A DNA stretch of 21,790 nt from an uncultured Collinsella sp. (GCA_900541725.1 UQLB01000030.1:1-21790), one strand, 5' to 3'. Positions 7,056-14,823 are shown, numbered from the stretch's first letter. The notes: generated from the letters alone by a model not told the origin. Numbers and translations are program-made.

Positions 7056-7062
7056 GTCTTAA
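7035..7062 (-). promoter_or_regulatory. Probable hipBA promoter
   Basis: On the minus strand TTAAGA (7057-7062), a 16-base spacer, and GATAAT (7035-7040). The -10 and spacer are covered by operator O2, as expected for an autorepressed module. The transcript would start near 7028 and contain O1 in its leader. Confidence 0.45.
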
Positions 7063-7097
7063 CGTGAATGACGCTCCGGGACGTTACACCGCGACGA

Positions 7098-8141
7098 CTA
7101 CTCAAAGTATTGAATCTTGTTGGTCGAGAAGGCAAACGTGACGACAAAGCCTTTGCCGGGCTCGGATGCTGCGGTGACGTCGATGCCCATCTTGGAGCAC
7201 AGGCGCGCCACAAGGTAGAGGCCGATGCCCGTTGCGCGCTTGGTGGTGCGGCCGTTGTCGCCGGTAAAGCCCTTCTCGAACACGCGCGGCAGGTCGGCCG
7301 CGCTCACGCCGCAGCCGTTATCCGCGACGGCAAGCTCGATGCGCTCGCTTGCCAGGCCCTCGTCCAACAACGCTCCCGAAAACACGATCCTCGCGCCGTC
7401 CTCACGCGCATATTTAATGCTGTTCTGAATGAGCTGGCCCAGAATAAACTCGAGCCACTTCTCGTCGGTAAAGACCTCGAAGTCGAGGTTCTCGCACACC
7501 GGAGCCACGTGCGCCGCGATGAGCTCGCGTGCGTTGGCCTTAATCGCGCCCGTCACCAAGGTCTTGAGATCCCAGCGGCGAATCAGGTAGTCGCGCTCCA
7601 CGACTTCCGAGCGTGCGTAGTACAGCGCCTGGTCGATATAGCGCTCCACGCGAGCCAACTCACGGCCCAGGTCATCCACGCGCGACAGATCGTCTTCGCT
7701 GCCGTCCAGGTTTTCCAAAATTAGATGGGCTGCCGCCAGGGGCAGCTTGGCCTCGTGGACCCAGCTCTCGATATAGTCGCGATAATCATCGGTCTGGCGC
7801 CGGCCTTCGGCAACCTCGTCGCAGGCAGCTTTGCCCACCCGGCGCAAGACCTCGTACTCAAGCTCGCCCTCGGCATAGGTCGGGCATTGCACCATCTCCT
7901 GTACCCATGCGGGACTCTCGAGTTCCTCTGCCGCGCGCTCCAACTGACGCAGAAAACGGCGACGGCGAGCGTACTCGATCACGATGCCGAGCATACCGAA
8001 AATAAAGGACACGCCAACCGCCACGACCACGATAGAAACGGGTGCGCCGGCGACCGTCAGCACAAAGCAGCTCAGCAGCACGCCGCAGGTCCACACGGCG
8101 ACGGGAAGCAGCGCATCTTTAAAGAACTTGCCAAACGACAT
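7098..8141 (-). CDS. Intramembrane-sensing histidine kinase (BceS/GraS-like)
   Basis: Sensor kinase of 347 residues. Two membrane helices (about 10-31 and 34-56) are joined by only a few residues, so there is no extracellular sensor domain. This is the hallmark of kinases that sense through a partner, typically a BceAB-type peptide-resistance transporter. H-box WVHEAKLPLAAAH places the phospho-accepting histidine at 129. The ATPase lobe has the N-box QLIQNSIKYA, the G1 box VADNGCGV and the G2 box ATGIGLYLVARL. AGGGG six bases before the ATG and a 9-base gap after the response regulator indicate an operon. No ABC transporter is encoded in the window. Assignment to the Bce/Gra group rests on topology and the H-box context; a lantibiotic or cell-wall antibiotic signal is an inference. 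Confidence 0.88.
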   Translation of the reverse strand: MSFGKFFKDALLPVAVWTCGVLLSCFVLTVAGAPVSIVVVAVGVSFIFGMLGIVIEYARRRRFLRQLERAAEELESPAWVQEMVQCPTYAEGELEYEVLRRVGKAACDEVAEGRRQTDDYRDYIESWVHEAKLPLAAAHLILENLDGSEDDLSRVDDLGRELARVERYIDQALYYARSEVVERDYLIRRWDLKTLVTGAIKANARELIAAHVAPVCENLDFEVFTDEKWLEFILGQLIQNSIKYAREDGARIVFSGALLDEGLASERIELAVADNGCGVSAADLPRVFEKGFTGDNGRTTKRATGIGLYLVARLCSKMGIDVTAASEPGKGFVVTFAFSTNKIQYFE

Positions 8142-8150
8142 AGCCGGCCC

Positions 8151-8822
8151 CTAGACCGAATAGCCTTGGCCGCGGTGCGTCGTCAAATACCCCTTGATGC
8201 CGATTTTTTCGAGCGTGGTGCGCAGGCGGTTGATGTTGACGGTAAGCGTGTTGTCGTCCACGAAGGCGTCGGAGTCCCACAGGTCCTGCATGATGGCCGG
8301 ACGCGAGACGATCTTGCCCGCGCGACCCAAGAGCAGCGAAAGGATACGCAGCTCGTTTTTGGTGAGCTCGGTACTGTCGCCGGTTGCCGTATTGGTGACC
8401 ATGGAGCGGGCGAGGTCGAGCTCCAATCCCTTGTGGACGAGCGTGCTGCGCTCGCCTGCCGCCGCGGTGCGACGCAGCAAGGCATTGATGCGCGCCACGA
8501 GCACACGGGCGCTGTAGGGCTTGGGAACAAAGTCGTCCGCGCCGAGCGTCATGGCCATGACCTCGTCGATCTCGGTCGTGCGCGACGTGAGGACGATGAT
8601 GGGGACCTCGGATTCGCGGCGAACCTCGTGGCAGATATGCTGGCCGTCCTTGACGGGAAGCGTGAGGTCGAGCAGCACCAGGTCGGGCGCGGCGGCGAGA
8701 ATATCGCGCGAGACATGCTCAAACGATTCGCAGGCCTCGACCTCAAAACCGGCACGCGCCAAAATGTCGGCGAGCTCGCGACGGATGGGCTCGTCGTCCT
8801 CAACGATATAGATTAGCGCCAT
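8151..8822 (-). CDS. OmpR/PhoB-family response regulator
   Basis: Transcription factor of 223 residues partnered with the downstream kinase. Receiver domain: acidic pair ED near residues 8-10, phospho-acceptor D52 in LLDLTLPVKDG, switch T in LTSRTTE, and lysine in PKPYSA. The C-terminal winged helix has the typical ELRILSLLL and TLTVNINRLRTTLE helices and the RGQGY wing. The ATG at 8822 follows GGGGAG at eight bases; the upstream in-frame extension has no domain character. It is the first gene of the pair and is likely transcribed from the 8823-9000 spacer, where a 12-base palindrome lies at 8883-8894. Confidence 0.93.
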   Translation of the reverse strand: MALIYIVEDDEPIRRELADILARAGFEVEACESFEHVSRDILAAAPDLVLLDLTLPVKDGQHICHEVRRESEVPIIVLTSRTTEIDEVMAMTLGADDFVPKPYSARVLVARINALLRRTAAAGERSTLVHKGLELDLARSMVTNTATGDSTELTKNELRILSLLLGRAGKIVSRPAIMQDLWDSDAFVDDNTLTVNINRLRTTLEKIGIKGYLTTHRGQGYSV

Positions 8823-8966
8823 GGATTCCGCTCCCCTCTTGGTTGTCTTGCCACCATTATGGCCGCGAAACTGCAGGTGTGCACCGCGCGCGGTACCAAG
8901 GTGACAGAACTGTTCGCGAGCGGGGGCGTTTTGTCCGCCTCGCACTCGCAGCGGTGGCGGGGACCA

Positions 8967-9003
8967 AAATGATTCTTAATCCCCGTCCCAGAAAAATCAT
9001 TTA
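8967..9003. repeat. Interrupted inverted repeat after the 9001-9708 gene
   Basis: AAATGATT (8967-8974) and AATCATTT (8996-9003) flank a G/C-rich centre. The right arm overlaps the stop codon of the minus-strand gene. It could be a weak terminator, but no T tract follows a compact stem. I have a vague recollection of similar units in Collinsella; only one copy is here. Confidence 0.35.
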
Positions 9004-9708
9004 GCGGCGGGCACGGAGCTTTTCGTAGCCTTCGGCGAAGAAGGCGACCGTGGCGGCGTCGGCCTCGGCGGCCTCCGTCTCGGTTGCGGGGACAACGCCG
9101 TGCTCGTCGCTCACCAGGAACAGCGCGCCCTTGAGCTGCGCGGGAATGTCTACGCGCGTGACCGGGATGCCCTTGGTCTGGGCCAGCTGCTCGATGAGCG
9201 TCGCCGTGCCGCACAGGCACTCGTCCGCCGGCGCCACAAAGGCCAGCTCACCGTCGTTGACGGCAGCGAGCAGCTCGGGCGCCACGCCGGTCTCGTCGGC
9301 CTCGGAGCGAGCCTCGGCAGAACGGGCACGCAACGCCTTGGCCGACGTGTCGGCCAGCGGCTCGTACTCCCCCACCGTCATGGCGGCGTTGCCGTTAACG
9401 TCGATCACCAGCATGAGCACACCGTCGTGTGCGGTGTAATCGCCCTCGGCAAGTGACCACTCAACGTGCTGCTTGGCCCAGCTGAGCATGTTGTGGGTAA
9501 GCGGCTCGCCCTGCACCAGGCGCTCGGACAGTGCGCGAATGTGGCGGTTGAGCATGGGCACCTTTTTGTTGGACATGCGCCAGCGGCAGATAAGCGCAGG
9601 CTTGTCGAGTGTGAACTTCTCGACCGCCTCCTGATTGGCGCAAAAATCCTCGTACGCACGCTGATCCTCGGCATTGCCAAACAGCTCGGCATCATCAATC
9701 TGGGGCAT
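9001..9708 (-). CDS. Conserved-looking hypothetical protein
   Basis: I do not recognise this 235-residue protein. It is soluble, acidic and mixed alpha/beta, with no signal peptide or membrane segment. Distinct stretches are an N-terminal acidic region (AEDQRAYEDFCANQEAVE), a basic patch CRWRMSNKKVPMLNRH (41-56), a strand-like VLMLVIDVNGNAAM (97-110) and a segment with two cysteines, DECLCGTATLIEQLA (162-176). Two starts are possible. The ATG at 9732 follows GAGG by five bases; the ATG at 9708 follows AAAGG by seven. I prefer 9708 because a TATAAG box at 9741-9746 would place the transcript start near 9735, leaving the first ATG without a ribosome binding site. It lies between a purH terminator and the two-component system and is probably monocistronic. 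Confidence 0.75.
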   Translation of the reverse strand: MPQIDDAELFGNAEDQRAYEDFCANQEAVEKFTLDKPALICRWRMSNKKVPMLNRHIRALSERLVQGEPLTHNMLSWAKQHVEWSLAEGDYTAHDGVLMLVIDVNGNAAMTVGEYEPLADTSAKALRARSAEARSEADETGVAPELLAAVNDGELAFVAPADECLCGTATLIEQLAQTKGIPVTRVDIPAQLKGALFLVSDEHGVVPATETEAAEADAATVAFFAEGYEKLRARR

Positions 9709-9740
9709 GGTTGTACCTTTCGTGTTAGTCATTCCGTCCT

Positions 9741-9746
9741 CTTATA
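9741..9746 (-). promoter_or_regulatory. Possible -10 box for the 9001-9708 gene
   Basis: TATAAG on the minus strand preceded by TTGG, directly downstream of the purH terminator. The -35 region falls in the terminator stem and is poor (TTTGGA at 15 bases). It would support initiation at the ATG at 9708. Confidence 0.3.
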
Positions 9747-9749
9747 CCA

Positions 9750-9784
9750 AAAAGACGGCCCTCCAAACGGAGCAGCCGTCTTTT
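9750..9784 (-). terminator. Intrinsic terminator downstream of purH
   Basis: AAAGACGGC (9751-9759) pairs with GCCGTCTTT (9775-9783), with an inner CTCC/GGAG stem around AAAC. A and T tracts on both sides make it bidirectional. On the minus strand it ends purH transcripts, about 170 bases after the stop, leaving the structured element at 9854-9955 inside the mRNA tail. Confidence 0.8.
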
Positions 9785-9824
9785 GCAGAGATTATTTTGA
9801 CGATATGGTCAGGCGACCGATCAG

Positions 9825-9854
9825 CTTAATGGGATAGAACAACATCCCATTAAG
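9825..9854. repeat. 11-bp perfect hairpin beside element copy 2
   Basis: CTTAATGGGAT (9825-9835) pairs with ATCCCATTAAG (9844-9854) around an 8-base loop and abuts the 9854-9955 element. The CTTAATG core recalls the TTAAT-loop hairpin at 283-305, which also lies beyond a structured element. There is no T tract, so it is not an obvious terminator. Confidence 0.6.
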
Positions 9855-9955
9855 GGTTTTCCAAGTGCCCGAGATTGCCCCGAAAGAGGAGCGCCGCGTA
9901 CTAAATGTACGCAAGCGACGGTTTGAGGGGCAAGGTCGGGTGCTTGGGAAAGCCC
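9854..9955 (+). repeat. About 100-nt structured hairpin element, copy 2 (at purH stop)
   Basis: Same architecture as 371-469. Outer stem 9854-9871 with 9937-9955, with the same bulged G and three wobble positions; AGAT (9872-9875) facing AGGT (9933-9936); inner stem 9876-9881 with 9927-9932. Purine loop GAAAGAGGAG (9882-9891, identical to copy 1) faces CGACGGTTTGA (9916-9926), with one extra T. The apical hairpin is different (9896-9901 with 9907-9912, TAAAT loop). The element ends on the first base of the purH stop codon. A regular terminator lies further on, so termination is not its obvious role. Confidence 0.7.
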
Positions 9956-11562
9956 TAGTGCCTAAAATGCCTGGCCCCCGTGAAGACCATCGCAATACCA
10001 TGCTCGTTGCAGGCCTGGACGCTCTCGTCGTCGCGCTTGGAGCCGCCGGGCTGGATGATGCAGGTCACGCCGTGTGCAGCAAGCACGTCGACGTTGTCGC
10101 GGAACGGGAAGAATGCGTCGCTTGCGCAGGCAAAGCCGCCCTTCTCCACACCCTCGCGCTCGCAGAAGTCCTCGGCGCGCTCGCAGGCAAGCAGCGCAGA
10201 GTCAACGCGATTGGGCTGACCCGGGCCCATGCCAATGCCGGCCTTGCCCTTGGAGACCAGGATGGCGTTGGACTTAACGCCCTTGCAGACCTTCCAGGCA
10301 AACTCGAGCTCGGCCATCTCGGCGTCGGTGGGCTTGCGGTCGGTGGGGAACGTAAAGGTCGCGGGATCCTCGGTCACGTGGTCGACTTCCTGCACCAGCA
10401 TGCCGCCGTCGACGGAGCGCAGCTCCACCTGGGCGCCGTGGTCCACGCCGCCGGTAGCCAGCACGCGCAGGTTGGGGCGCTTAGCCATGCGCTCGAGCGC
10501 CTCATCGGTGTAGCTCGGGGCGATGATGACCTCGACGAACTGCTTGTTCTGATCGGCGAAGTGCTCAACCAGATCAAAGGGAACCTCGCGGTTGCAGGCG
10601 ATGATGCCGCCGAAGGCGCTCTTGGGATCGCAGGCGAAGGCGCGGTCGTAGGCAGCCGTAATATCCTCGGCAACGGCGGAACCGCAGGGGTTCTGGTGCT
10701 TGAGGATCACGCAGGCCGGCTCGTCGAACTCGCGGACCAGGTTCCAAGCGGCATCGGCGTCCAGATAGTTGTTGTAGCTGAGCGGCTTGCCCTGGATCTG
10801 CTCGGAGCCCACAAGCGGGAACTGCGAGCTCGCGGTGTTCTCGCAGCCCTCGGCAAAGCGGTAGACCGTAGCCTTCTGCTGAGGATTCTCGCCATAGCGC
10901 AGGTCGTCGACCTTCTCCAGCGAGATCTCGAGCTTGGCAGAGGTGTCCGCCACGTCGCTTGCCTGGGCGGCAAGCCAACGGGAGATGGCCGTGTCGTAGG
11001 CGGCGGTGGTCTGGTAGACCTTCACCTGCAGGCGACGACGGGTGGAAAGCGTGGTGCAGCCACCGGTCTCGCGCATCTCGGCCAGGACGGCATCATAGTC
11101 GGCCGGGTCGGAAATGACGGTAACGCTCGCGGCGTTCTTAGCGGCAGAGCGCAGCATGGAGGGGCCACCGATATCGATGTGCTCGATAGCGTCCGCGAAG
11201 GTGACCTCGGGGTTAGCGACGGTCTTCTCGAACTCGTACAGGTTGACGACGACCAGGTCGATCAGCTTAATGCCGTGCTGAGCCGCCTCCTGCATGTGCT
11301 GCTCGGAATCGCGACGGGCAAGCAGCGCGCCGTGAACCTTGGGGTGCAGGGTCTTAACGCGGCCGTCCATCATCTCGGGATAGCCCGTGAACTCCTCGAT
11401 GGGGGTTACGGGAACGCCCGCGTCCTCGATGGCACGAGCCGTGCCGCCCGTAGAGATGATCTCGACGCCAAAGTCGTCAACCAGCGTCCGTGCGAAATCG
11501 ACGACGCCCGTCTTATCGGTAACCGAGATCAACGCGCGTGCGATCTTCACATCAGATCCCAT
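9955..11562 (-). CDS. purH: Bifunctional AICAR transformylase / IMP cyclohydrolase
   Basis: Catalyses the last two steps of de novo purine synthesis: formylation of AICAR with 10-formyl-tetrahydrofolate, then ring closure to IMP; cytoplasmic dimer. The 535 residues match the family. The N-terminal cyclohydrolase domain has ISVTDKTG (12-19), STGGTARAIEDAG (37-49) and the signature GRVKTLHPKVHG (67-78). The transformylase domain has LRYGENPQQKA (221-231), LSYNNYLDADAAWN (261-274), the catalytic K288-H289 in KHQNPCG, and a C-terminal region typical of the family (IGMGPGQPNRVDS, SDAFFPFRDN). AGGAGG sits six bases before the ATG. No other pur gene adjoins it, so it appears to be a single-gene unit. 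It is divergent from the GNAT gene across 277 bases containing a small inverted repeat. Confidence 0.97.
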   Translation of the reverse strand: MGSDVKIARALISVTDKTGVVDFARTLVDDFGVEIISTGGTARAIEDAGVPVTPIEEFTGYPEMMDGRVKTLHPKVHGALLARRDSEQHMQEAAQHGIKLIDLVVVNLYEFEKTVANPEVTFADAIEHIDIGGPSMLRSAAKNAASVTVISDPADYDAVLAEMRETGGCTTLSTRRRLQVKVYQTTAAYDTAISRWLAAQASDVADTSAKLEISLEKVDDLRYGENPQQKATVYRFAEGCENTASSQFPLVGSEQIQGKPLSYNNYLDADAAWNLVREFDEPACVILKHQNPCGSAVAEDITAAYDRAFACDPKSAFGGIIACNREVPFDLVEHFADQNKQFVEVIIAPSYTDEALERMAKRPNLRVLATGGVDHGAQVELRSVDGGMLVQEVDHVTEDPATFTFPTDRKPTDAEMAELEFAWKVCKGVKSNAILVSKGKAGIGMGPGQPNRVDSALLACERAEDFCEREGVEKGGFACASDAFFPFRDNVDVLAAHGVTCIIQPGGSKRDDESVQACNEHGIAMVFTGARHFRH

Positions 11563-11637
11563 GCAGTCCTCCTGTCTGGTACGCCGCCGTGCTCTGTGAG
11601 TCGGTGATACGTCGATCTGCAGCGCTCGCGCAGCGGC

Positions 11638-11657
11638 ATTGAAAATACTGATTCAAT
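11638..11657. promoter_or_regulatory. Small inverted repeat upstream of purH
   Basis: ATTGAA (11638-11643) and TTCAAT (11652-11657) separated by eight bases, about 75 bases before the purH start in the divergent spacer. It has the form of an operator half-site pair, but does not match a regulator I can name. Confidence 0.3.
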
Positions 11658-11839
11658 GTAGCGCATCGAGCGCATCGATGCACCCCGCAACGGGCGCATG
11701 TGCAGAAAAAGTTTGCGAGCGGAGGGGATGGGCACGGCACTGGGCACGGTGAGTTCATGGAACACAGGGGCACCATAATTTGATGCCAATGGCGTGGTAG
11801 AACTGTGCTCGATATGCATCCGCAAAAGAAAGAGGCACC

Positions 11840-12481
11840 ATGGTCTCGCGGGTTCTCTACCGACCGTTTGATACCGAAGACTTCGACGCCATCGCGCTGA
11901 TTCTGCAGCAGCTTTGGCATAACAATTCGGATAACGATGAGTACAACCGCCTTGAGGCCGCGTGCGACCTCGCCTACTGCCTTTCGTCGTCGACGTTTTC
12001 ACAGGTTGCGGTGATTGACGGCGAGGCGCGCGGTATTGCACTTGCACGCGCAGGACAGAACTCCGGCGTCACTATCAACGAGCATTGGATGGATACCGAA
12101 CGCGCACTGCTATCGCAGATGCGTGAGCTGGAGCCCGATGCCTGCGCCGAGTATCTCTCGTTTGTGCGCGCAACCATCCGAACCAACAACCGCCTGCTCG
12201 AGAGCAGCCCGTTGCCGCACGACAACGAGGTCACGCTGCTGGCCGTGGATCGCGACGTCCATGGCCTGGGCGTTGGCACGGTTCTGCTCGATGCCGCGGT
12301 CTCGCACCTGTCCTCGCTTGGAGCGACGAGGGCGCACCTGTACACCGACTCCAACTGCTCGTGGAAGTTCTACGAGCTGCACGGCTTTAAGCGCACGGCC
12401 ACGCACCGCGCCAACCGCGAAGAGCGCCGTCACGACATGCCGCGCGAAAGCTTCCTCTACGAACTCGACCTAACAGCCTAA
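11840..12481 (+). CDS. GNAT-family N-acetyltransferase
   Basis: Predicted acetyl-CoA-dependent acyltransferase of 213 residues; substrate unknown. The C-terminal half carries the GNAT core: the strand TLLAVDRDVHGLGVGTVLLD is motif A with the pyrophosphate-binding Q/R-x-x-G-x-G/A loop here as HGLGVG. After it come the LYTDSNCSWKFYELHGFKR strand-helix (motif B, with the typical tyrosine and GF) and a final strand LYELDL. The N-terminal 100 residues are helical and more divergent. AAAGAGG lies six bases before the ATG. It is divergent from purH and convergent with the DUF2207 gene, so probably transcribed alone. It has no recognisable terminator of its own. Confidence 0.87.
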   Translation: MVSRVLYRPFDTEDFDAIALILQQLWHNNSDNDEYNRLEAACDLAYCLSSSTFSQVAVIDGEARGIALARAGQNSGVTINEHWMDTERALLSQMRELEPDACAEYLSFVRATIRTNNRLLESSPLPHDNEVTLLAVDRDVHGLGVGTVLLDAAVSHLSSLGATRAHLYTDSNCSWKFYELHGFKRTATHRANREERRHDMPRESFLYELDLTA

Positions 12482-12499
12482 ACCTGGCAGCCATACCTA

Positions 12500-12540
12500 G
12501 TCATTTAGGAACGTTCCCAGTGATTAGTCGTTGGGGACAG
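12500..12540. repeat. Degenerate GGGAC/GTTCC repeat fragment
   Basis: The 10-base palindrome GGAACGTTCC (12508-12517) is flanked by near-complementary CTAGTCA and TGATTAG, followed by GGGGACAG. It resembles the fragment at 14689-14727 and REP-like units I recall in Coriobacteria. It is too degraded to assign firmly. Confidence 0.35.
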
Positions 12541-12564
12541 CCTTCGTAGGTAGCGCATAAAAAT

Positions 12565-12604
12565 GGGATGGATCCGTCGGCAGTCGCCGGAGAAGATCCA
12601 TCCC
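12565..12604 (-). terminator. Terminator of the DUF2207 gene
   Basis: GGGATGGATC (12565-12574) pairs with GATCCATCCC (12595-12604), with an inner CGGC/GCCG stem around AGTC. On the minus strand it is followed by ATTTTTATG, 15 bases after the DUF2207 stop. On the plus strand it is followed by A residues, so it does not serve the GNAT gene. Confidence 0.85.
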
Positions 12605-12619
12605 AAAAATCAGAGCGCA

Positions 12620-14566
12620 CTAGAACGTTCCGCCGCCTCCTCCGCCGACGCCGCCACCGCCGCCACCGGAAAAGCCACCGCCACCGCCGCCGCTCGAGCT
12701 ATCGGAACTCGAAGCCAGCTCGCGGATGGTCTCGTGATACACATCATTGAACGAATCGAGCGGAGACTCGTTGCCGTAGTGATGGTAATACCACCAGTAG
12801 CAGGGGTAGTTGTCGTAGAAATCGTCGCTGTTGCGCAGGTCCGCAGGCACGGCCTCGGCCAGCTGTCGCAGCACTTCTTTCGAAACGCCCAGGGCAACGC
12901 CCATCACCAGCAGCTTGTTCCACAGAATCAGATCGCTGGGGATGGCCTCCTTCAGGCGCGTAAAGTCCTCGAGCCAATGCTTAAGCGCCTTGCAGCGAGC
13001 CGCCACTTCGGCGCCCTCCGGCGTGTAACGGCGGAAGGTGCAGCTCAGGACAAAGCCCACGATCGTGACGGGGATCGAGATCATAGCGGCACCGACGTTG
13101 GCGTCCGCAAAGTCGGTATAGAACAGAGAGCCCAGAATGCCAAAGACAATGATGATGCCGAGAACCAGGCCGGCCACCATCGCGATAGTGCCATCCGATG
13201 CTATAAGCTCGCGCGCTTCCAGCTTGCCCTTAACTGTGCTCTGATAGTCCTCGAGCTTGTCGCCAACAGATGTGGTACGCTCGCTAGCGTACTCCTCCAG
13301 CTCACTAAACGTGCGCGAACGGACTCCGTCCTTATCGGGCTTAACGCCGGCGAAGAAGACCTTGAGCACATCGCGATCGATGCCGTCCTTCTTGGCAGCC
13401 TTCCAGGCCTCGTCGGTCACTGTGATGCGATACGTCTGCTCCTCTTTTTCGCGACGGAGCAGACCCTTCTTCTTGGTCTCGGTCGCTTCTTCCAGCTTGA
13501 TCACGCGGTCGTCGGTCAGCTTCATCAGTGTGGCGATATATGCCTGATCGGGCACCTCGTTCCAGCTCATGAGGGCCGAAAGCACGGCGGGATGGTCGGC
13601 CGAGGGCACATCGCGGAAATATTCGTCCTGGAAAAGCGGCTTGGGCTTGCGCTTGCGCAGCTTGAGCATAACGATTGTGCCGGTAAAGGCCACCGCCGCA
13701 ACAACACTTAGCACGGCAAGTGAATTGGCAATCATGCGAGCGTGAGCGCGGCGGGCGTTAGCTTCGTCGGCCCATTCCTTCTCTTCGCTCAGGATCGTTG
13801 ACATGCGCTCTTCGCCCGAAGCGGCAAGCTGCGGCACCCAGTCGCCGGGGAAGGCGATGCGTGCCTCGGCGAATTCGCCCTGATGCACGCAGGGAATGGT
13901 ATAGGTGACCATGGGCTCGTCCTCATCGAGTGACACGTCGCCCGTCAGCGGACCGTGGCCCCATGCGCGGAAGTTATCGCCCTTGACGGCCGCCGTCCCG
14001 GCAGCGGCATTTGCGAAGTACACTTCCATCTCGACATCGTCGGAATCCGCGGACCAGCCGTCACCTACAAATTTCCAGTAGAGCTCAGCGGTATCGGCCC
14101 AGTTCATGACCGCACCGGTCATGGTGTAGCTCACGTAATAGATCACGCTATCGCCGCTCTCGTGGGGGCTGAAAACCTTGATCTTTACGCCGCCGTCGGA
14201 CTGCTCGACCGTGTAGACGCCAGAGTCACCCTTGTTCGCGCTATCGACTTTGTTAAACGCGGTGTCCCCTTCCTCGACACTCAGCACATCGACGCCCGCC
14301 GTGCCACCCTGCTGGTTGGTACCCGTATTAATCTCCCAAAACACGCCGTTGATGTCGTCATCGAATTCAAACTGGCGCCCCTCGACAACGGTCAGCGATC
14401 CATCGGCCTCGACCGTGGCACTGATGTAGGTTTGGGTCATGGAATAACCGTCGGCGTGTGCGGCGGCGGGCAGTAGCAGCAATGCAAGCGCGACGAGTGC
14501 GCAGACGGAAGCAAATCGCGCAAACAGGCGGCGCTGCCGACAGGTTTTGGCAACGGGGGCGTTCAT
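12620..14566 (-). CDS. DUF2207-family membrane protein with Gly-rich tail
   Basis: Envelope protein of 648 residues, function unknown. A signal sequence spans about 1-38 (basic start, long hydrophobic run, AAAHA then D39). An extracytoplasmic beta-rich domain of about 240 residues follows (TVEADGSLTVVEGRQFEFDD is typical of DUF2207 N-termini), then a membrane helix (about 280-303), a cytoplasmic region with KLEE and KKKGLLRREKEE, and two helices (about 460-483 and 491-511). After a conserved R-C-KALKHWLEDF segment the protein ends in SSSGGGGGGFSGGGGGG and a further glycine run, a tail common in this family. The ATG at 14566 has AAGGA seven bases upstream; earlier in-frame ATGs lack one and would disrupt the signal sequence. 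Monocistronic. Confidence 0.88.
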   Translation of the reverse strand: MNAPVAKTCRQRRLFARFASVCALVALALLLLPAAAHADGYSMTQTYISATVEADGSLTVVEGRQFEFDDDINGVFWEINTGTNQQGGTAGVDVLSVEEGDTAFNKVDSANKGDSGVYTVEQSDGGVKIKVFSPHESGDSVIYYVSYTMTGAVMNWADTAELYWKFVGDGWSADSDDVEMEVYFANAAAGTAAVKGDNFRAWGHGPLTGDVSLDEDEPMVTYTIPCVHQGEFAEARIAFPGDWVPQLAASGEERMSTILSEEKEWADEANARRAHARMIANSLAVLSVVAAVAFTGTIVMLKLRKRKPKPLFQDEYFRDVPSADHPAVLSALMSWNEVPDQAYIATLMKLTDDRVIKLEEATETKKKGLLRREKEEQTYRITVTDEAWKAAKKDGIDRDVLKVFFAGVKPDKDGVRSRTFSELEEYASERTTSVGDKLEDYQSTVKGKLEARELIASDGTIAMVAGLVLGIIIVFGILGSLFYTDFADANVGAAMISIPVTIVGFVLSCTFRRYTPEGAEVAARCKALKHWLEDFTRLKEAIPSDLILWNKLLVMGVALGVSKEVLRQLAEAVPADLRNSDDFYDNYPCYWWYYHHYGNESPLDSFNDVYHETIRELASSSDSSSGGGGGGFSGGGGGGVGGGGGGTF

Positions 14567-14688
14567 AGGCACATCCTTTGTCTGTGATACCAGCAACGCC
14601 ATTGTCCCACGTTTACGGGCGCACATGACGAACATCTAGGCCAGCGGAGTATCAAACGGGACGAAAGTCACGCCCGCGGCCGGCACAT

Positions 14689-14727
14689 GGGGACGTTCCT
14701 TATCTGCCGGCAATCTGGGACACTCCT
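14689..14727. repeat. Pair of degenerate GGGAC-N-TCCTT units
   Basis: GGGACGTTCCTT and GGGACACTCCTT occur as direct repeats about 26 bases apart, matching at 10 of 12 positions. They resemble the fragment near 12508 and REP-type repeats recalled from related genomes. Confidence 0.35.
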
Positions 14728-14823
14728 TGGCATAGCCCGCTCCGGCAATAGATACCACTTCATAGCTCCGTCACAGGTGTAGCGGCTTTGTGTTGCCGCG
14801 ACGCGCACTGATTGAGTCCGCGA

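Noticed and set aside
9865..11607. Long plus-strand open frame (580 codons) opposite purH
   Set aside because: It is the complement of a well-identified gene, with no ribosome binding site or domain pattern; long antisense frames are expected in G+C-rich DNA.
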